A stretch of DNA of 64,000 bases. Origin: Tepidamorphaceae bacterium. Lineage in GTDB: Bacteria > Pseudomonadota > Alphaproteobacteria > Rhizobiales > JAKSCL01. The stretch lies in NCBI GenBank assembly GCA_028289445.1, contig JANQPO010000017.1, positions 186,001-250,000 of the forward strand. Direction: 5' to 3'. Position numbers and translations under genes: made by a program. The notes under the pieces were generated by a model that was not told the DNA's origin, searched no databases, and saw only the letters and a list, made by a program, of their open reading frames with translations. Shown one piece after another: positions 35,143-43,959 of the stretch (position 1 is its first letter; each line of letters opens with the position of its first letter).

Positions 35143-36069
35143 ATGCCGCTGATCGACAATGAAACCCGTGGCGTCTTCGTCATCGCGGTCACGCCGTTCT
35201 CGGAGAACGGTGCGATTGACTTCGACAGCCTCGATCGGGCGGTTGACTTCTACTTCGAGGCCGGGGCCGACGGTCTCACCATCTTGGGCATGATGGGAGA
35301 AGCGCCCAAGGTCACTCAGGCGGAGAGCATTGAAGTGGCACGCCGGGTCATCGAGCGCGCCGGAGATCGGCCGGTCGTCGTAGGCGTTTCGTCACCCGGT
35401 TTGGCGGCTATCGGCGAACTGACCCGCTCGGTTATGGATCTGGGAGCCGGCGGCGTGATGGTCGCGCCGCCCTCCAGCTTGAAGACCGACGATCAGATCG
35501 TCGCGTATTATGGTCTCGTGGCGGAGACGGTGGGCGGCGACGTCCCACTGGTGCTTCAGGATTTCCCCTTGGCCACCAATGTGACGATCAGCGCGGGGGC
35601 TCTCAACCGGATCGTTGCGACGGTGCCAAGTGTCTCGATCTTGAAACACGAGGATTGGCCGGGTCTTGCGAAGATCAGTGCGTTGCGCGCTGCCGAGGCC
35701 GGTGGGCAACGGCGCCTGTCGATTCTGTGCGGCAACGGCGGACTCTTCCTGCCGGAGGAGATCGCGCGCGGCGCCGATGGCGCCATGACCGGCTTTGGCT
35801 TTCCCGAGATGATGGTCGCTGTCGTGCGTCATGCTTCCACCGGCGAGATGGCGCGCGCCCGTGACATATTTGACGCATACCTGCCCCTCTTGCGTTACGA
35901 GCAGCAGCCCGGACTGGGTTTGGCCGTGCGCAAATACGTGCTGTGTCGACGCGGTATCATCGCAAGCGAAACGCTCCGCCGACCCGGTCAGGCGCTGACT
36001 GCGGACACGATCGCAGAGGTCGACGTTTTGATGGCTCGTCAGGAGACACGATTGAAGGAACTGGGCTGA
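35143..36069 (+). CDS. Dihydrodipicolinate synthase/N-acetylneuraminate lyase family protein
   Basis: TIM-barrel aldolase/dehydratase (308 aa) that should form a Schiff base with its substrate at K168 (SILKHEDWPG). The family motif near residue 48 is ILGMMGEAPK. The catalytic tyrosine region, usually YNxP, reads LQDFPLATN, so the tyrosine of DapA is replaced by Gln. It is therefore unlikely to be lysine-biosynthetic DapA, and a catabolic aldolase or dehydratase is more probable. AGGAGAAAGCC precedes the ATG. Its stop overlaps the SDR start by one base (TGATG). Confidence 0.85.
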   Translation: MPLIDNETRGVFVIAVTPFSENGAIDFDSLDRAVDFYFEAGADGLTILGMMGEAPKVTQAESIEVARRVIERAGDRPVVVGVSSPGLAAIGELTRSVMDLGAGGVMVAPPSSLKTDDQIVAYYGLVAETVGGDVPLVLQDFPLATNVTISAGALNRIVATVPSVSILKHEDWPGLAKISALRAAEAGGQRRLSILCGNGGLFLPEEIARGADGAMTGFGFPEMMVAVVRHASTGEMARARDIFDAYLPLLRYEQQPGLGLAVRKYVLCRRGIIASETLRRPGQALTADTIAEVDVLMARQETRLKELG

Positions 36070-36845
36070 TGGATTTCGGGATCGCGGGCAAGAAGGCTAT
36101 CGTTCTTGGGGCAAGCCGAGGGCTGGGAGCTGCCATCGGGCGGGCGCTGGCCGAAGAAGGTGTCAACGTGCTGGCGGTGTCACGCTCGGGCGCTATGCCG
36201 GCGGTTTCGGAGAATGGCGCGGGCCGCGGCGCGATCACCGCGCGCGCCATTGACCTTTCTGATCCCGATGCCGTCGATGCGTTCGCTGCGGAACAGAAAG
36301 AGCGCGCGGACGTCGATATACTGATCAACAATAGCGGTGGTCCGAAGCCTGGGCCGGCGCGCGACCAGCCAAGGTCCGAATGGATGTACGCCTTCGGCGG
36401 GATGGCTTGCCCGTTCTTCACCGTCACGGACGCCGTGCTTGACGGGATGACCAAACGAAATTGGGGGCGGATTGTAACAGTCGGTTCGTCTGGCATCGTC
36501 CAGCCGATACCGAACCTTGCTTTGTCAAACGCGATCCGCAGCGCGATAGCGGGCTGGTCAAAAACGTTGGCTGCCGAGGTCGCCCCCTTTGGAGTAACGG
36601 TGAACATGTTGCTACCGGGGCGCATCGACACAGACCGGTTGCGCGAACTCGATCAGGCGGCCGCGCAGCGGACGGGAACGTCGGTTGAAGAGGTTGCCCG
36701 CGCGTCGCGGGCGCGCATCCCCGCCGGCCGATATGGCAATCCGGAGGAATTCGGGGCGGCGGCCGTTTTCCTGTCTAGCCAGCAGGCCGCCTACATTACC
36801 GGCTCCAAAATCCCCGTCGACGGTGGCTTAATCGCGGGGCAGTAG
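36069..36845 (+). CDS. SDR family protein with noncanonical active site
   Basis: Short-chain dehydrogenase fold (258 aa). The cofactor motif is LGASRGLGAAIGRALAE and the NNAG-type motif is INNSGGPKPG. Where most SDRs have YxxxK, this protein has S-N-A-I-R (in NLALSNAIRSAIAGWSK), so Tyr and Lys become Ser and Arg. A recognisable SDR subgroup shares this, and its chemistry is unclear. The C-terminus ends SKIPVDGGLIAGQ, normal for the family. Coupled to the DapA-like gene. Confidence 0.85.
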   Translation: MDFGIAGKKAIVLGASRGLGAAIGRALAEEGVNVLAVSRSGAMPAVSENGAGRGAITARAIDLSDPDAVDAFAAEQKERADVDILINNSGGPKPGPARDQPRSEWMYAFGGMACPFFTVTDAVLDGMTKRNWGRIVTVGSSGIVQPIPNLALSNAIRSAIAGWSKTLAAEVAPFGVTVNMLLPGRIDTDRLRELDQAAAQRTGTSVEEVARASRARIPAGRYGNPEEFGAAAVFLSSQQAAYITGSKIPVDGGLIAGQ

Positions 36846-36869
36846 CGACGTTGCGATCTAGAGCGCTTG

Positions 36870-36896
36870 GCGAAAAAGTGGGAACGGGTTTTTCGC
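36870..36896. terminator. Hairpin between convergent genes, Rhizobiales-type intergenic repeat
   Basis: Perfect 8-bp inverted repeat, GCGAAAAA (36870-36877) and TTTTTCGC (36889-36896), in the 192-bp gap between the SDR and GntR genes. The T-rich arm and convergent context suit a bidirectional terminator. The surrounding sequence (AGCGCTTGGCGAAAAAGTGG) resembles an intergenic element I associate with Hyphomicrobiales genomes. That last point is from memory. Confidence 0.6.
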
Positions 36897-37037
36897 AAAA
36901 ACCGGCGCGACCGTAGAGAACTGCAGATCATCGGGCGATGCAAAGTTGTCGCCCGATGATCTAAAGTGTTTGATCCCAGATTTTGATGGTGCAGTCTGCC
37001 GATTCAGGGAGCAATGGAGCGCCGGCCCGGCATCCGC

Positions 37038-37799
37038 TCATGAGATTTCGGACATCGGACCGGTGATCGGTGCATCAAAGTCGAGATTGGCCAGATCGCA
37101 ACCGCGCTGGAAGTCGCCGATATGGCGGTCCATCCAGCTATGTGCCTCGCCGCGGTCTCCGGAGGCAATCGCGTCGAAGATCTTGCGGTGCGCCAGGATC
37201 AGGCGCTCGCCCGCGTTGAGTCGTGCCATCACTTGGGCGAATGCCGGATAGAACAATTCGCCGACGGTTTCGCGACTCAATTGCAGCGCGCCATTTCCGG
37301 TTGCCGCAGCAACCAGATTGTGAAACTCCACATCGAGCCCAACGAGATCATCACCGGCGGCATGGGCAGTTTCCGTGCGGCGAAGATTGTCCTCGATCTT
37401 CTCAAGATCGTCGGGCGAGCTTTTGGTCGCCGCAATGGCCGCGCACATCGGCTCAATCGCGGTTAGAACTTCCCAAAGCTGTTCGAACGTCGTTTCCTGC
37501 AGCAAGAAAGCCGTCTTTATGCGTGCACCGATGTCCTCGGCACGCGGCATGGTTATCCGCAGTTTGTTGCGACCTTCGGCGCGGCGGATGATGCCCGTCT
37601 GCTCCAGCAGGCGAATGGCTTCTCGGATGGTCGAGCGGCTGACATTGAACTGGTCAGCGAGGCTGGTTTCGCTCGGCAATGTGCTGCCGACCGGCAGAGC
37701 GCCCGAGAGGATCTGCTGTTCAAGCTCTCGGGCAATTGAACGAAAGGCGGGGCGAGACCTTGTGGTGGCATCGGTCTCACCATTGAAAATGTCGTTCAC
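37038..37799 (-). CDS. GntR-family transcriptional regulator, FCD domain (2)
   Basis: FadR-type regulator (253 aa, GTG start with GAGG upstream). The winged helix-turn-helix is at about 45-85 (LADQFNVSRSTIREAIRLLE) and the FCD domain follows (EFHNLVAAATGNGAL; LAHRKIFDAIASGDRGEAHS). It is the last gene of the acyl-CoA operon and has TTGTCAGATCAAA 21 bases upstream. FadR-subfamily sites typically read T-x-GT-(N)-AC-x-A. The TTTTTGTCNGACAAAAA palindromes at 43734, 55691 and 55842 fit that rule, making this its most likely binding set. Confidence 0.9.
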   Translation of the reverse strand: MNDIFNGETDATTRSRPAFRSIARELEQQILSGALPVGSTLPSETSLADQFNVSRSTIREAIRLLEQTGIIRRAEGRNKLRITMPRAEDIGARIKTAFLLQETTFEQLWEVLTAIEPMCAAIAATKSSPDDLEKIEDNLRRTETAHAAGDDLVGLDVEFHNLVAAATGNGALQLSRETVGELFYPAFAQVMARLNAGERLILAHRKIFDAIASGDRGEAHSWMDRHIGDFQRGCDLANLDFDAPITGPMSEIS

Positions 37800-37819
37800 A
37801 ATGACCTCGATTATAGATG

Positions 37820-37832
37820 TTGTCAGATCAAA
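37820..37832. promoter_or_regulatory. Candidate GntR operator, half-conserved
   Basis: TTGTCAGATCAAA. The left half matches the palindrome at 55842-55858 while the right half is degenerate. It lies just upstream of the GntR start and overlaps the end of the acyl-CoA ligase gene. Autoregulation is possible. Confidence 0.35.
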
Positions 37833-39465
37833 ACGGATGTTTGGTAGTTCGTTCGCGCAACGCGCTGCGCCGAATCTTTCCAGTCAGCGTCTTTGGAAGT
37901 GAATCAATAAACTCAATCTCTCGTGGGTACTTATACGGTGCGGTTTGTGACTTGCAATGGTCCTGCAACTCCTGCGCAAGTGCTGGATCGGCCCTGCAGC
38001 CTTCCTTGACGCGAACAAACGCTTTGACGATCTCGCCACGCGCTTGATCCGGTTTGCCAACAACCGCGCATTCGGCGACCGTTTCGTGTTCGAGCAGCAC
38101 ATTTTCGATTTCCGTCGGGCCGATCCGGTAGCCCGCGGAGTTGATGATGTCGTCGAGACGACCTCGATACCAGATATAGCCGTCGTCATCGCGCACGCCG
38201 CGATCCCCGGTAACGTACCAGCGACCTGTGGGCCCCTCCCGGAAACAACCGGCGGTGCGGTCCGGCTCACCCCAATATCCGAGCATCAATTGCGGGTTGG
38301 GTGTCATCAGCGCTATATCGCCCTCTTCGCCATCTGCCATAGGGACGCCCTGCGGGTCGACTATCGCGACATCGCTGCCGGGCGCCGGCCGTCCCATTGA
38401 GCCGGGCTTGAGGGATTCGCCGGGATAGTTCAACACGATCATCAACGCTTCCGTCTGCCCGTAGGCTTCAAGAAGGGGCGTTCCGGTTGCCTCGGACCAG
38501 CGTTCGACGATTGCAGGGCTAACGGGCTCGCCCGCCGAAACTGTTCGCCGGAGAGCGCTCAAGTCGTACTGGCTGGTGTCCTCCTCGGCTATGCGTGCCA
38601 GTTCGGTTGCCGGGGCGCAGTAAACGGTGACACGGTGGCGCTCAAGGAGTCGAAGCCGCTCGCGCGGTTCAAAGGGACCGTCATAGAAAAAGGCACATGT
38701 GCCACGTGCCCACGGGCCGAACAATATGCTCGTGCCCGCCTTGCTCCATCCGGTGTCGGCAGTGCACCAGATTGTATCGGTCGGATCAAGGCTCAGCCAA
38801 AACGCGGCCGACACCCACCAGGACCAAAGAGCACGCGAGGCGTGGAGAACGCCTTTGGGATGGCCGGTCGAGCCCGAGGTATAGTACATAATCGCGGGAT
38901 CCTCGGCAGCGACCTTCTCCGCGACGAACCGCTTCGGCGCGCCGGCGAGAAGCTCATCGAACGCGATCCAGCCTGGTGATGCGCCGACGCTGATGCGGAC
39001 GGATAGGCTGCTTGTCAGCGCCGCGAATTTTTCCGTCTGCTCGGCGCGGCAGATCACCGCTTTCGCGCTCGAATTGGAGACGCGATAAGCCAGATCCCTG
39101 GCCGTCAGCATTTCGATGCAAGGGACTGGTACGGCACCGATCTTCAGCGCCGCGACCATGGCGATCTGCCATTCGGGAATTCTCGGCAACATGACGATGA
39201 CGCAGTCACCCTTGCCGACACCATGTTGGCGCAGAGCCGCGCCCAGCGTGTCGGTGACGCGGGCGATATCGGAAAACATGTACCGCCGTATCTCGCCGAT
39301 CGCGTTTTCGGCGATCAGCGCGGGTCCATCCCGCTCGCTGGCGAAACGATCAACCACGTCAACGCCGAAGTTGAAGTGGTCGGGCACGGCCCAGTCAAAG
39401 TTGGGGTGGAAGTGCTCGTATCCTCCGCGCGCCAAGTCAGATGCCGTCCGTAGGTTGTCCCTCAT
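37828..39465 (-). CDS. AMP-dependent acyl-CoA synthetase, medium-chain/benzoate type
   Basis: Adenylating acid:CoA ligase (545 aa). The P-loop-like motif is YYTSGSTGHPKGVLH, the A5 region is EAYGQTEALM, and the C-terminal hinge is WYVTGDRGVRDDDGYIWYRG. The catalytic lysine lies in LPKTLTGKIRR. Layout fits the medium-chain (MACS) group, which also activates aromatic or substituted short acids. It is coupled by ATGA to the CoA transferase gene. Its likely role is to load the side-chain acid of the substrate onto CoA for the dehydrogenase encoded upstream. Confidence 0.9.
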   Translation of the reverse strand: MRDNLRTASDLARGGYEHFHPNFDWAVPDHFNFGVDVVDRFASERDGPALIAENAIGEIRRYMFSDIARVTDTLGAALRQHGVGKGDCVIVMLPRIPEWQIAMVAALKIGAVPVPCIEMLTARDLAYRVSNSSAKAVICRAEQTEKFAALTSSLSVRISVGASPGWIAFDELLAGAPKRFVAEKVAAEDPAIMYYTSGSTGHPKGVLHASRALWSWWVSAAFWLSLDPTDTIWCTADTGWSKAGTSILFGPWARGTCAFFYDGPFEPRERLRLLERHRVTVYCAPATELARIAEEDTSQYDLSALRRTVSAGEPVSPAIVERWSEATGTPLLEAYGQTEALMIVLNYPGESLKPGSMGRPAPGSDVAIVDPQGVPMADGEEGDIALMTPNPQLMLGYWGEPDRTAGCFREGPTGRWYVTGDRGVRDDDGYIWYRGRLDDIINSAGYRIGPTEIENVLLEHETVAECAVVGKPDQARGEIVKAFVRVKEGCRADPALAQELQDHCKSQTAPYKYPREIEFIDSLPKTLTGKIRRSALRERTTKHPF

Positions 39466-40661
39466 ATCGCGCCTTCCTTTCGCAGCGCCTCAATCTCCCT
39501 AACCGAATAGCCGGCCCGTGCTAGGATCAGGTCGTTGTGCTCAGCCAATTGCGGGGGTGGCGCCCGCATGTCGCACGGCGTTCGGCTGAACTTGATTGGA
39601 AAACCCAATTGCGGCACGTGGCCCTCGACCGGATGCTCAATGGTCTGCAGCATGCGCCGGTGAGCGATTTGCGGATGGCGGAAGGCTTCCTCCATCGAAT
39701 TCACCGGCGAAAGCGGAATGTCGGTCTCGTCGGCCAGCGCAACCCATGAATCGCGGTCGCGGCTCAGCATTCTTTCGGAGATCGCCGCGCGCTGGATTTC
39801 GGCGGCTTCGTCCTGCGGATAATGCGTGCGCAAGGTCTCCGGCAGATCGATGAGGGTGCAAAACCGGTCCCAAAAATGCGGTTCGATCGCGCCGAGCGCG
39901 ACAAATCGGTCATCGGCGCAGGCGTAGACGCCATAGCAGGGCGCCTGGCCGATGAAGGGTCGTTCGCCACCTCGCGGCTCGATTTGGCCGAACAGGTAAT
40001 CGGCGCCATGCAGCGCCAGCCAGGCCACCACTCCGTCGGTCATGGAAATGTCGATGAACTGACCCTTGCCTGTCCGGTCTCGCCAGAACAACGCGGCGAG
40101 AATCCCGGTCGCCGCCATAAGTGACCCGCCGCCGACATCGGCGATCGACAGACCGGGGACACGGGGACCTTCTTTCGCATCGCCGAAAAGCTGCAGTGCG
40201 CCGGCGATCGCCAAATAATTCAGGTCATGACCCACCGCGTGGCGTAACGGCCCATCCTGTCCAAAGCCGGAGATCGCGCAATAGATCAGCCTGCCATTGT
40301 CCTTGCACAATTCTTCGTAGGAGAGCCCCAGACGATCCATGACGCCAGGTCGATATCCTTCGAGCACGACATCGGCTTTGGTCGCCAGCCGCTTGAACAC
40401 CGCTTTACCGGACGCCGATTTCAGATTGATCGTGACGCTTTTCTTGTTGCGGTTGAGCAAAAGAAAAGAGCCCGATTCCTGCTTGGCGAGTGGTTCCCAT
40501 GCGCGGTTGTAGTCGCCGCCGTCGGGGTTTTCGACCTTGATCACCTCGGCGCCCATGTCGGCCAGAAGCTGTGAGCAGAAGGCGCCCGGCAAAAGTCGGG
40601 TCAAGTCGAGCACGACGACACCGTCAAGGGCGCCGCCACCTTCGCCGGATGTATGGGTCAT
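39462..40661 (-). CDS. CaiB/BaiF family (class III) CoA transferase
   Basis: Formyl-CoA transferase-type enzyme (399 aa) that moves CoA between acids. The N-terminal LDGVVVLDLTRLLPGAFCSQ is the family hallmark. The usual catalytic aspartate region is seen as RPGVMDRLGLSYEEL and YCAISGFGQDGPL. ATG at 40661 is chosen from its overlap with the SDR stop, although the frame continues upstream. With a ligase and an acyl-CoA dehydrogenase, the set recalls carnitine-type (cai) gene clusters. Confidence 0.9.
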   Translation of the reverse strand: MTHTSGEGGGALDGVVVLDLTRLLPGAFCSQLLADMGAEVIKVENPDGGDYNRAWEPLAKQESGSFLLLNRNKKSVTINLKSASGKAVFKRLATKADVVLEGYRPGVMDRLGLSYEELCKDNGRLIYCAISGFGQDGPLRHAVGHDLNYLAIAGALQLFGDAKEGPRVPGLSIADVGGGSLMAATGILAALFWRDRTGKGQFIDISMTDGVVAWLALHGADYLFGQIEPRGGERPFIGQAPCYGVYACADDRFVALGAIEPHFWDRFCTLIDLPETLRTHYPQDEAAEIQRAAISERMLSRDRDSWVALADETDIPLSPVNSMEEAFRHPQIAHRRMLQTIEHPVEGHVPQLGFPIKFSRTPCDMRAPPPQLAEHNDLILARAGYSVREIEALRKEGAI

Positions 40662-41434
40662 GCCGCTGTCCACCCTCCGTCGACTCCAATGGTTTGGCCG
40701 GTGACATATCGGGAGGCATCGCTGGCGAGATAAATCACCGCGCCGGCGATCTCCTCGACCTGCGCAAAGCGCTGCATCGGCGTACGTTTCAGCAGCCTTT
40801 CGCTGAGCGCGGCGTGCTCGATCATGCCTCGGGTAAGGTCGGTCTCGACGAAGCCGGGCGCGACGGCATTCACGCGCACATCCTTGGGCGCCCAGTCGAC
40901 CGCCAATGAGCGCGTCAAGAGTTCGAGTCCGCCCTTGGAGGCGCAATAGGCCGCCGTCTTGGCGAGGCCGACGCTGCCGGCAATCGACGACATGTTGACG
41001 ATGCTGCCGCGGCCGGCTTCCAGCATCTGCCGGCCGAATTCGCGGCAGGCGACAAAAACGCCGGACAGGTTGACTGCGATGATGTCATTCCACTCCGCCG
41101 TCGATGTCGCCTCGGGCGGCTTGTATATCGGGTTGATCCCGGCATTGTTGACGAGCACATGGGCCGGACCAAACCGTTCGGCGACTTGACTGGCGAGTTG
41201 GACGACATCGCCTTCGACCGACATGTCGGCGGCGATCGCGGTCGCTTTGCCGCCTTGTTCGACGATCTCACGGCTGGTGGCGCTCAGCGTGTCGAGCGTG
41301 CGCCCTGCGACCACCACACATGCGCCGCGCGCTGCAAGATCGTGGGCGATCCGTTTGCCGATTCCACGCCCACCGCCGGTCACCACGCAGACGCGGTCTG
41401 AGAGATCGAACATGTCGGCCGGCGCGGGCATCAT
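40658..41434 (-). CDS. SDR family dehydrogenase (canonical)
   Basis: Short-chain dehydrogenase/reductase (258 aa) with all classical motifs: TGGGRGIGKRIA, NNAG (VLVNNAGINP), catalytic Ser in IVNMSSIAGS and YCASK (AAYCASKGGLELLTRS). Likely oxidises or reduces a hydroxy/keto group and could act as 3-hydroxyacyl-CoA dehydrogenase in the operon. Couples by ATGA on both sides. Confidence 0.9.
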   Translation of the reverse strand: MMPAPADMFDLSDRVCVVTGGGRGIGKRIAHDLAARGACVVVAGRTLDTLSATSREIVEQGGKATAIAADMSVEGDVVQLASQVAERFGPAHVLVNNAGINPIYKPPEATSTAEWNDIIAVNLSGVFVACREFGRQMLEAGRGSIVNMSSIAGSVGLAKTAAYCASKGGLELLTRSLAVDWAPKDVRVNAVAPGFVETDLTRGMIEHAALSERLLKRTPMQRFAQVEEIAGAVIYLASDASRYVTGQTIGVDGGWTAA

Positions 41435-42603
41435 AGACGACCCGCGGCGATGCGGCGCGCCAGCGACCAGCGATGAACCTCAGAGGGACCGTCATATATA
41501 CGAAACGCCCGGACATCGCGGAAGAACCGGTCGACGACCGTGTCGCGGGTCAGGCCCAGTCCACCGAGAATCTGCACGCATCGGTCGGCGACGCGGTAGA
41601 GCGCTTCCGAACACAGGACCTTGGCGCGCGAGCTCTCAGCATTGCCGCGATGACCCTGATCAAGCAGCCATGCGGTGTGCCAGATGGCAAGCCGTGCGCT
41701 GTAGATGTCCATGTCGTTGTCGGCGAGCATGAAGCCGACTCCTTCGTGTTCGCTGAGGGCTTTGCCGAAGGCCGTCCGTTTGACGGCATAGTCACGAGCG
41801 ATGTCGTGCGCCCGGACCGCAGCGCCCAGCCAGCGCATGCAGTGTGTCAGCCGCGCGGGAGCAAGCCGGACCTGAGCGTAGCGAAAGCCTTCGCCGACCG
41901 CCCCCAGCACATCGGTTTCGGGAACGAACACATCATCGAAGCGAACGACCCAATGCCCGCCGCTAAAAGTCGAATCCATGGACTCCAATCGACGCTCCAA
42001 GACGATTTCCGGCTGGTCCATGTCGGCGAGGAACATGGTCGCCTCGCCGGTTTTTTCGCCGGCGCTCATCTTTGCCATGACGATCACAAACTGCGCGCCC
42101 TGTGCCCCGGTGACGAGCCACTTGCGTCCGCGGATGCGAAATCCGCCGTCAATCGGCTCGGCGGTCGTTTCGAGAAGCGATGGATCGGAACCCGCACCGA
42201 ACGGTTCCGTCATCGCAAAGCATGACCGCGCCTCGCCGGTGGCGAGCCGTGCGAGCCAGCGCTGGCGCTGGTCGTCGTCGGCGACCTGGTCGAGCAAATG
42301 CATGTTGCCCTCGTCAGGGGCGGCGCAATGCAGTGCGATCGGGCCAAGCATGGAATAGCCGGCAGCTTCGAAGGCGACGGCACGCCCGAAATGAGTGAGC
42401 CCGCGACCACCGAAATCCTCCGGCGCATGGGGCACCGCCAGGCCCCGTTGACGCGCCATCTCAACGAGTGTCAGTCGCAGGTCCTCCGTTGGGCCATGAT
42501 CGGTCCAACCGGCATCCTGTTCCCGAGGAATGACCTCTTCTCGGATGAACGCACCAATTTGCTCCGACAACGTCTTCAATTCGTCCGGTATTCTGAAATC
42601 CAT
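41431..42603 (-). CDS. Acyl-CoA dehydrogenase
   Basis: FAD-dependent acyl-CoA dehydrogenase (390 aa). Family features are the helical N-terminus with REEVIPREQDAGW, the FAD-binding SCFAMTEPFGAGSDPSLLET, RKWLVTGAQGAQFVIVMAK, and the C-terminal ILGGLGLTRDTVVDRFFRDV. It introduces a double bond alpha-beta to the CoA thioester and passes electrons to ETF. The catalytic Glu, expected near the C-terminus (RIYDGPSEVHRW region), is plausible but not assigned. Confidence 0.92.
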   Translation of the reverse strand: MDFRIPDELKTLSEQIGAFIREEVIPREQDAGWTDHGPTEDLRLTLVEMARQRGLAVPHAPEDFGGRGLTHFGRAVAFEAAGYSMLGPIALHCAAPDEGNMHLLDQVADDDQRQRWLARLATGEARSCFAMTEPFGAGSDPSLLETTAEPIDGGFRIRGRKWLVTGAQGAQFVIVMAKMSAGEKTGEATMFLADMDQPEIVLERRLESMDSTFSGGHWVVRFDDVFVPETDVLGAVGEGFRYAQVRLAPARLTHCMRWLGAAVRAHDIARDYAVKRTAFGKALSEHEGVGFMLADNDMDIYSARLAIWHTAWLLDQGHRGNAESSRAKVLCSEALYRVADRCVQILGGLGLTRDTVVDRFFRDVRAFRIYDGPSEVHRWSLARRIAAGRL

Positions 42604-42647
42604 CGCTGTTCATTCCGCCGGAGCGGCCCTTCCAAGAATCGCTCTTT

Positions 42648-43721
42648 TCAAAGCGGTGCTTCGAGCAGGTCTGTCGTGTGTTCGATCAGGTCGATGCCCA
42701 GTCGCGCAAACCCGCTATAGGATGCGTCGCCAAGGGCTCCATTGACCCAGTTGCGGTGCAATTGCATGAAGACGACGCCAAGCTTGAGCATGGCCAGGAT
42801 GCGCCAACTTTGAAATTGGCCGACATCGCGCCCTGTCAGTCGTGCGTAAGCTTCCAGCACATCGGCCCGTCGCATGAAACCGGGGTGGGCCGTCGGCATC
42901 TGCCCAAGGCGGTGCATGCAGTCGGGGTCGTCCGGCTCGGTCCAGTAGCTGATCAGTGTCGCCAGATCCATCAGCGGATCGCCGCGTGTGCCCATGTCCC
43001 AATCCAGGAGCGTGCTGACCCGGCCATCGGCCTCAAGCAGGCAGTTGTCGAGCTTGAAGTCCGAGTGCAGCAATGTCGGGGTGGCGGAGCGCGGCTCGTG
43101 GTCACCGAGCCATGCGACGATCCTCTCAACATTGTCGAGCGTTGGCTGGTCACCCGTGACCTTGCTTGCCCGCCTGCGCCAACCCGCGACATTCCGCAGA
43201 AAGAAGCCCTCTGGGCGACCGAACCGACCCAGTCCGATATCGTCAGCGTCGATGGCATGAAGCGCAGAGAGTGCGCGCACCAAGTGTTCGCAAAGTGCAT
43301 GACGCCTGTCCGTATCGCTGAAGCTGGCCGGCAGCTTGTCGCCGCGTATGACAAGACCGGTGCGATACTCCAGCAACTGGAAGGGGACGCCGATTACGGA
43401 GATGTCTTCGCATAGATGGTAGCTGTCGGGTGCGAGCGGAAAGGTGCGGGATAGCCGGTTGAGTATCTTGTGCTCGCGCGTCATGTCATGCGCACCGGGG
43501 GGCAGCTCCCCCATGGGCGGACGGCGCAGCACAACTTTGCGACCGTCAACGGTGATGAGATAGTTCAGATTGGACAATCCGCCCGACAGCCTGACCACAC
43601 CCGAAGCGCGATCAAGCTCGAGACCTTGGTGCTCCAGATAAGTGGCGACAGCGGCAAGGTCGAGCCCAAGCCCTCTGTCATCACCTGGCACATGTTGTGT
43701 CGCTGCGTCGTTGCGCCGCAT
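42648..43721 (-). CDS. Phosphotransferase, APH/ACAD10-like family
   Basis: Kinase-fold protein (357 aa). The catalytic loop is LLHSDFKLDNCLLE (HxDxxxxN) and the Mg-binding motif is LLDWDMGTRGDPLMD. Such proteins are often encoded beside acyl-CoA dehydrogenases, as in the ACAD10/11 type that phosphorylates 4-hydroxyacyl-CoA before elimination. That suggests a hydroxyacyl-CoA intermediate here. It is the first gene of the minus operon, with a palindromic operator 13 bases before its start. 44 bp separate it from the dehydrogenase gene. Confidence 0.87.
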   Translation of the reverse strand: MRRNDAATQHVPGDDRGLGLDLAAVATYLEHQGLELDRASGVVRLSGGLSNLNYLITVDGRKVVLRRPPMGELPPGAHDMTREHKILNRLSRTFPLAPDSYHLCEDISVIGVPFQLLEYRTGLVIRGDKLPASFSDTDRRHALCEHLVRALSALHAIDADDIGLGRFGRPEGFFLRNVAGWRRRASKVTGDQPTLDNVERIVAWLGDHEPRSATPTLLHSDFKLDNCLLEADGRVSTLLDWDMGTRGDPLMDLATLISYWTEPDDPDCMHRLGQMPTAHPGFMRRADVLEAYARLTGRDVGQFQSWRILAMLKLGVVFMQLHRNWVNGALGDASYSGFARLGIDLIEHTTDLLEAPL

Positions 43722-43733
43722 TCAGAAGCTCTA

Positions 43734-43750
43734 TTTTTGTCAGACAGAAT
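43734..43750. promoter_or_regulatory. GntR-type operator TTTTTGTCAGACAGAAT
   Basis: Near-palindrome in the 238-bp divergent region between the acyl-CoA operon (minus) and the sulfurtransferase operon (plus). Left arm identical to the perfect palindrome at 55842-55858 and right arm GACAGAA shared with 55691-55707. Likely binding site of the GntR protein at 37038-37799. The rest of the region shows no gene. Confidence 0.6.
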
Positions 43751-43959
43751 TTCTTGCCGAAGTGCACGGCGAAGTCAATCAATCTGCAAAATCTTCGCAC
43801 ATGTCGCCTGAAAATGGCGGAATATCTGCCTTGATGTCCATCCCTTGCCGCGATAGAATTTCGAGCCAGATACCTGTACTGAAAAGCTGTCTGATAAAAA
43901 TAAGCGTGATGGCCTGGGTGATTTGCATGTCCGCGCGCATATCGGAGTCATAAGACGAC

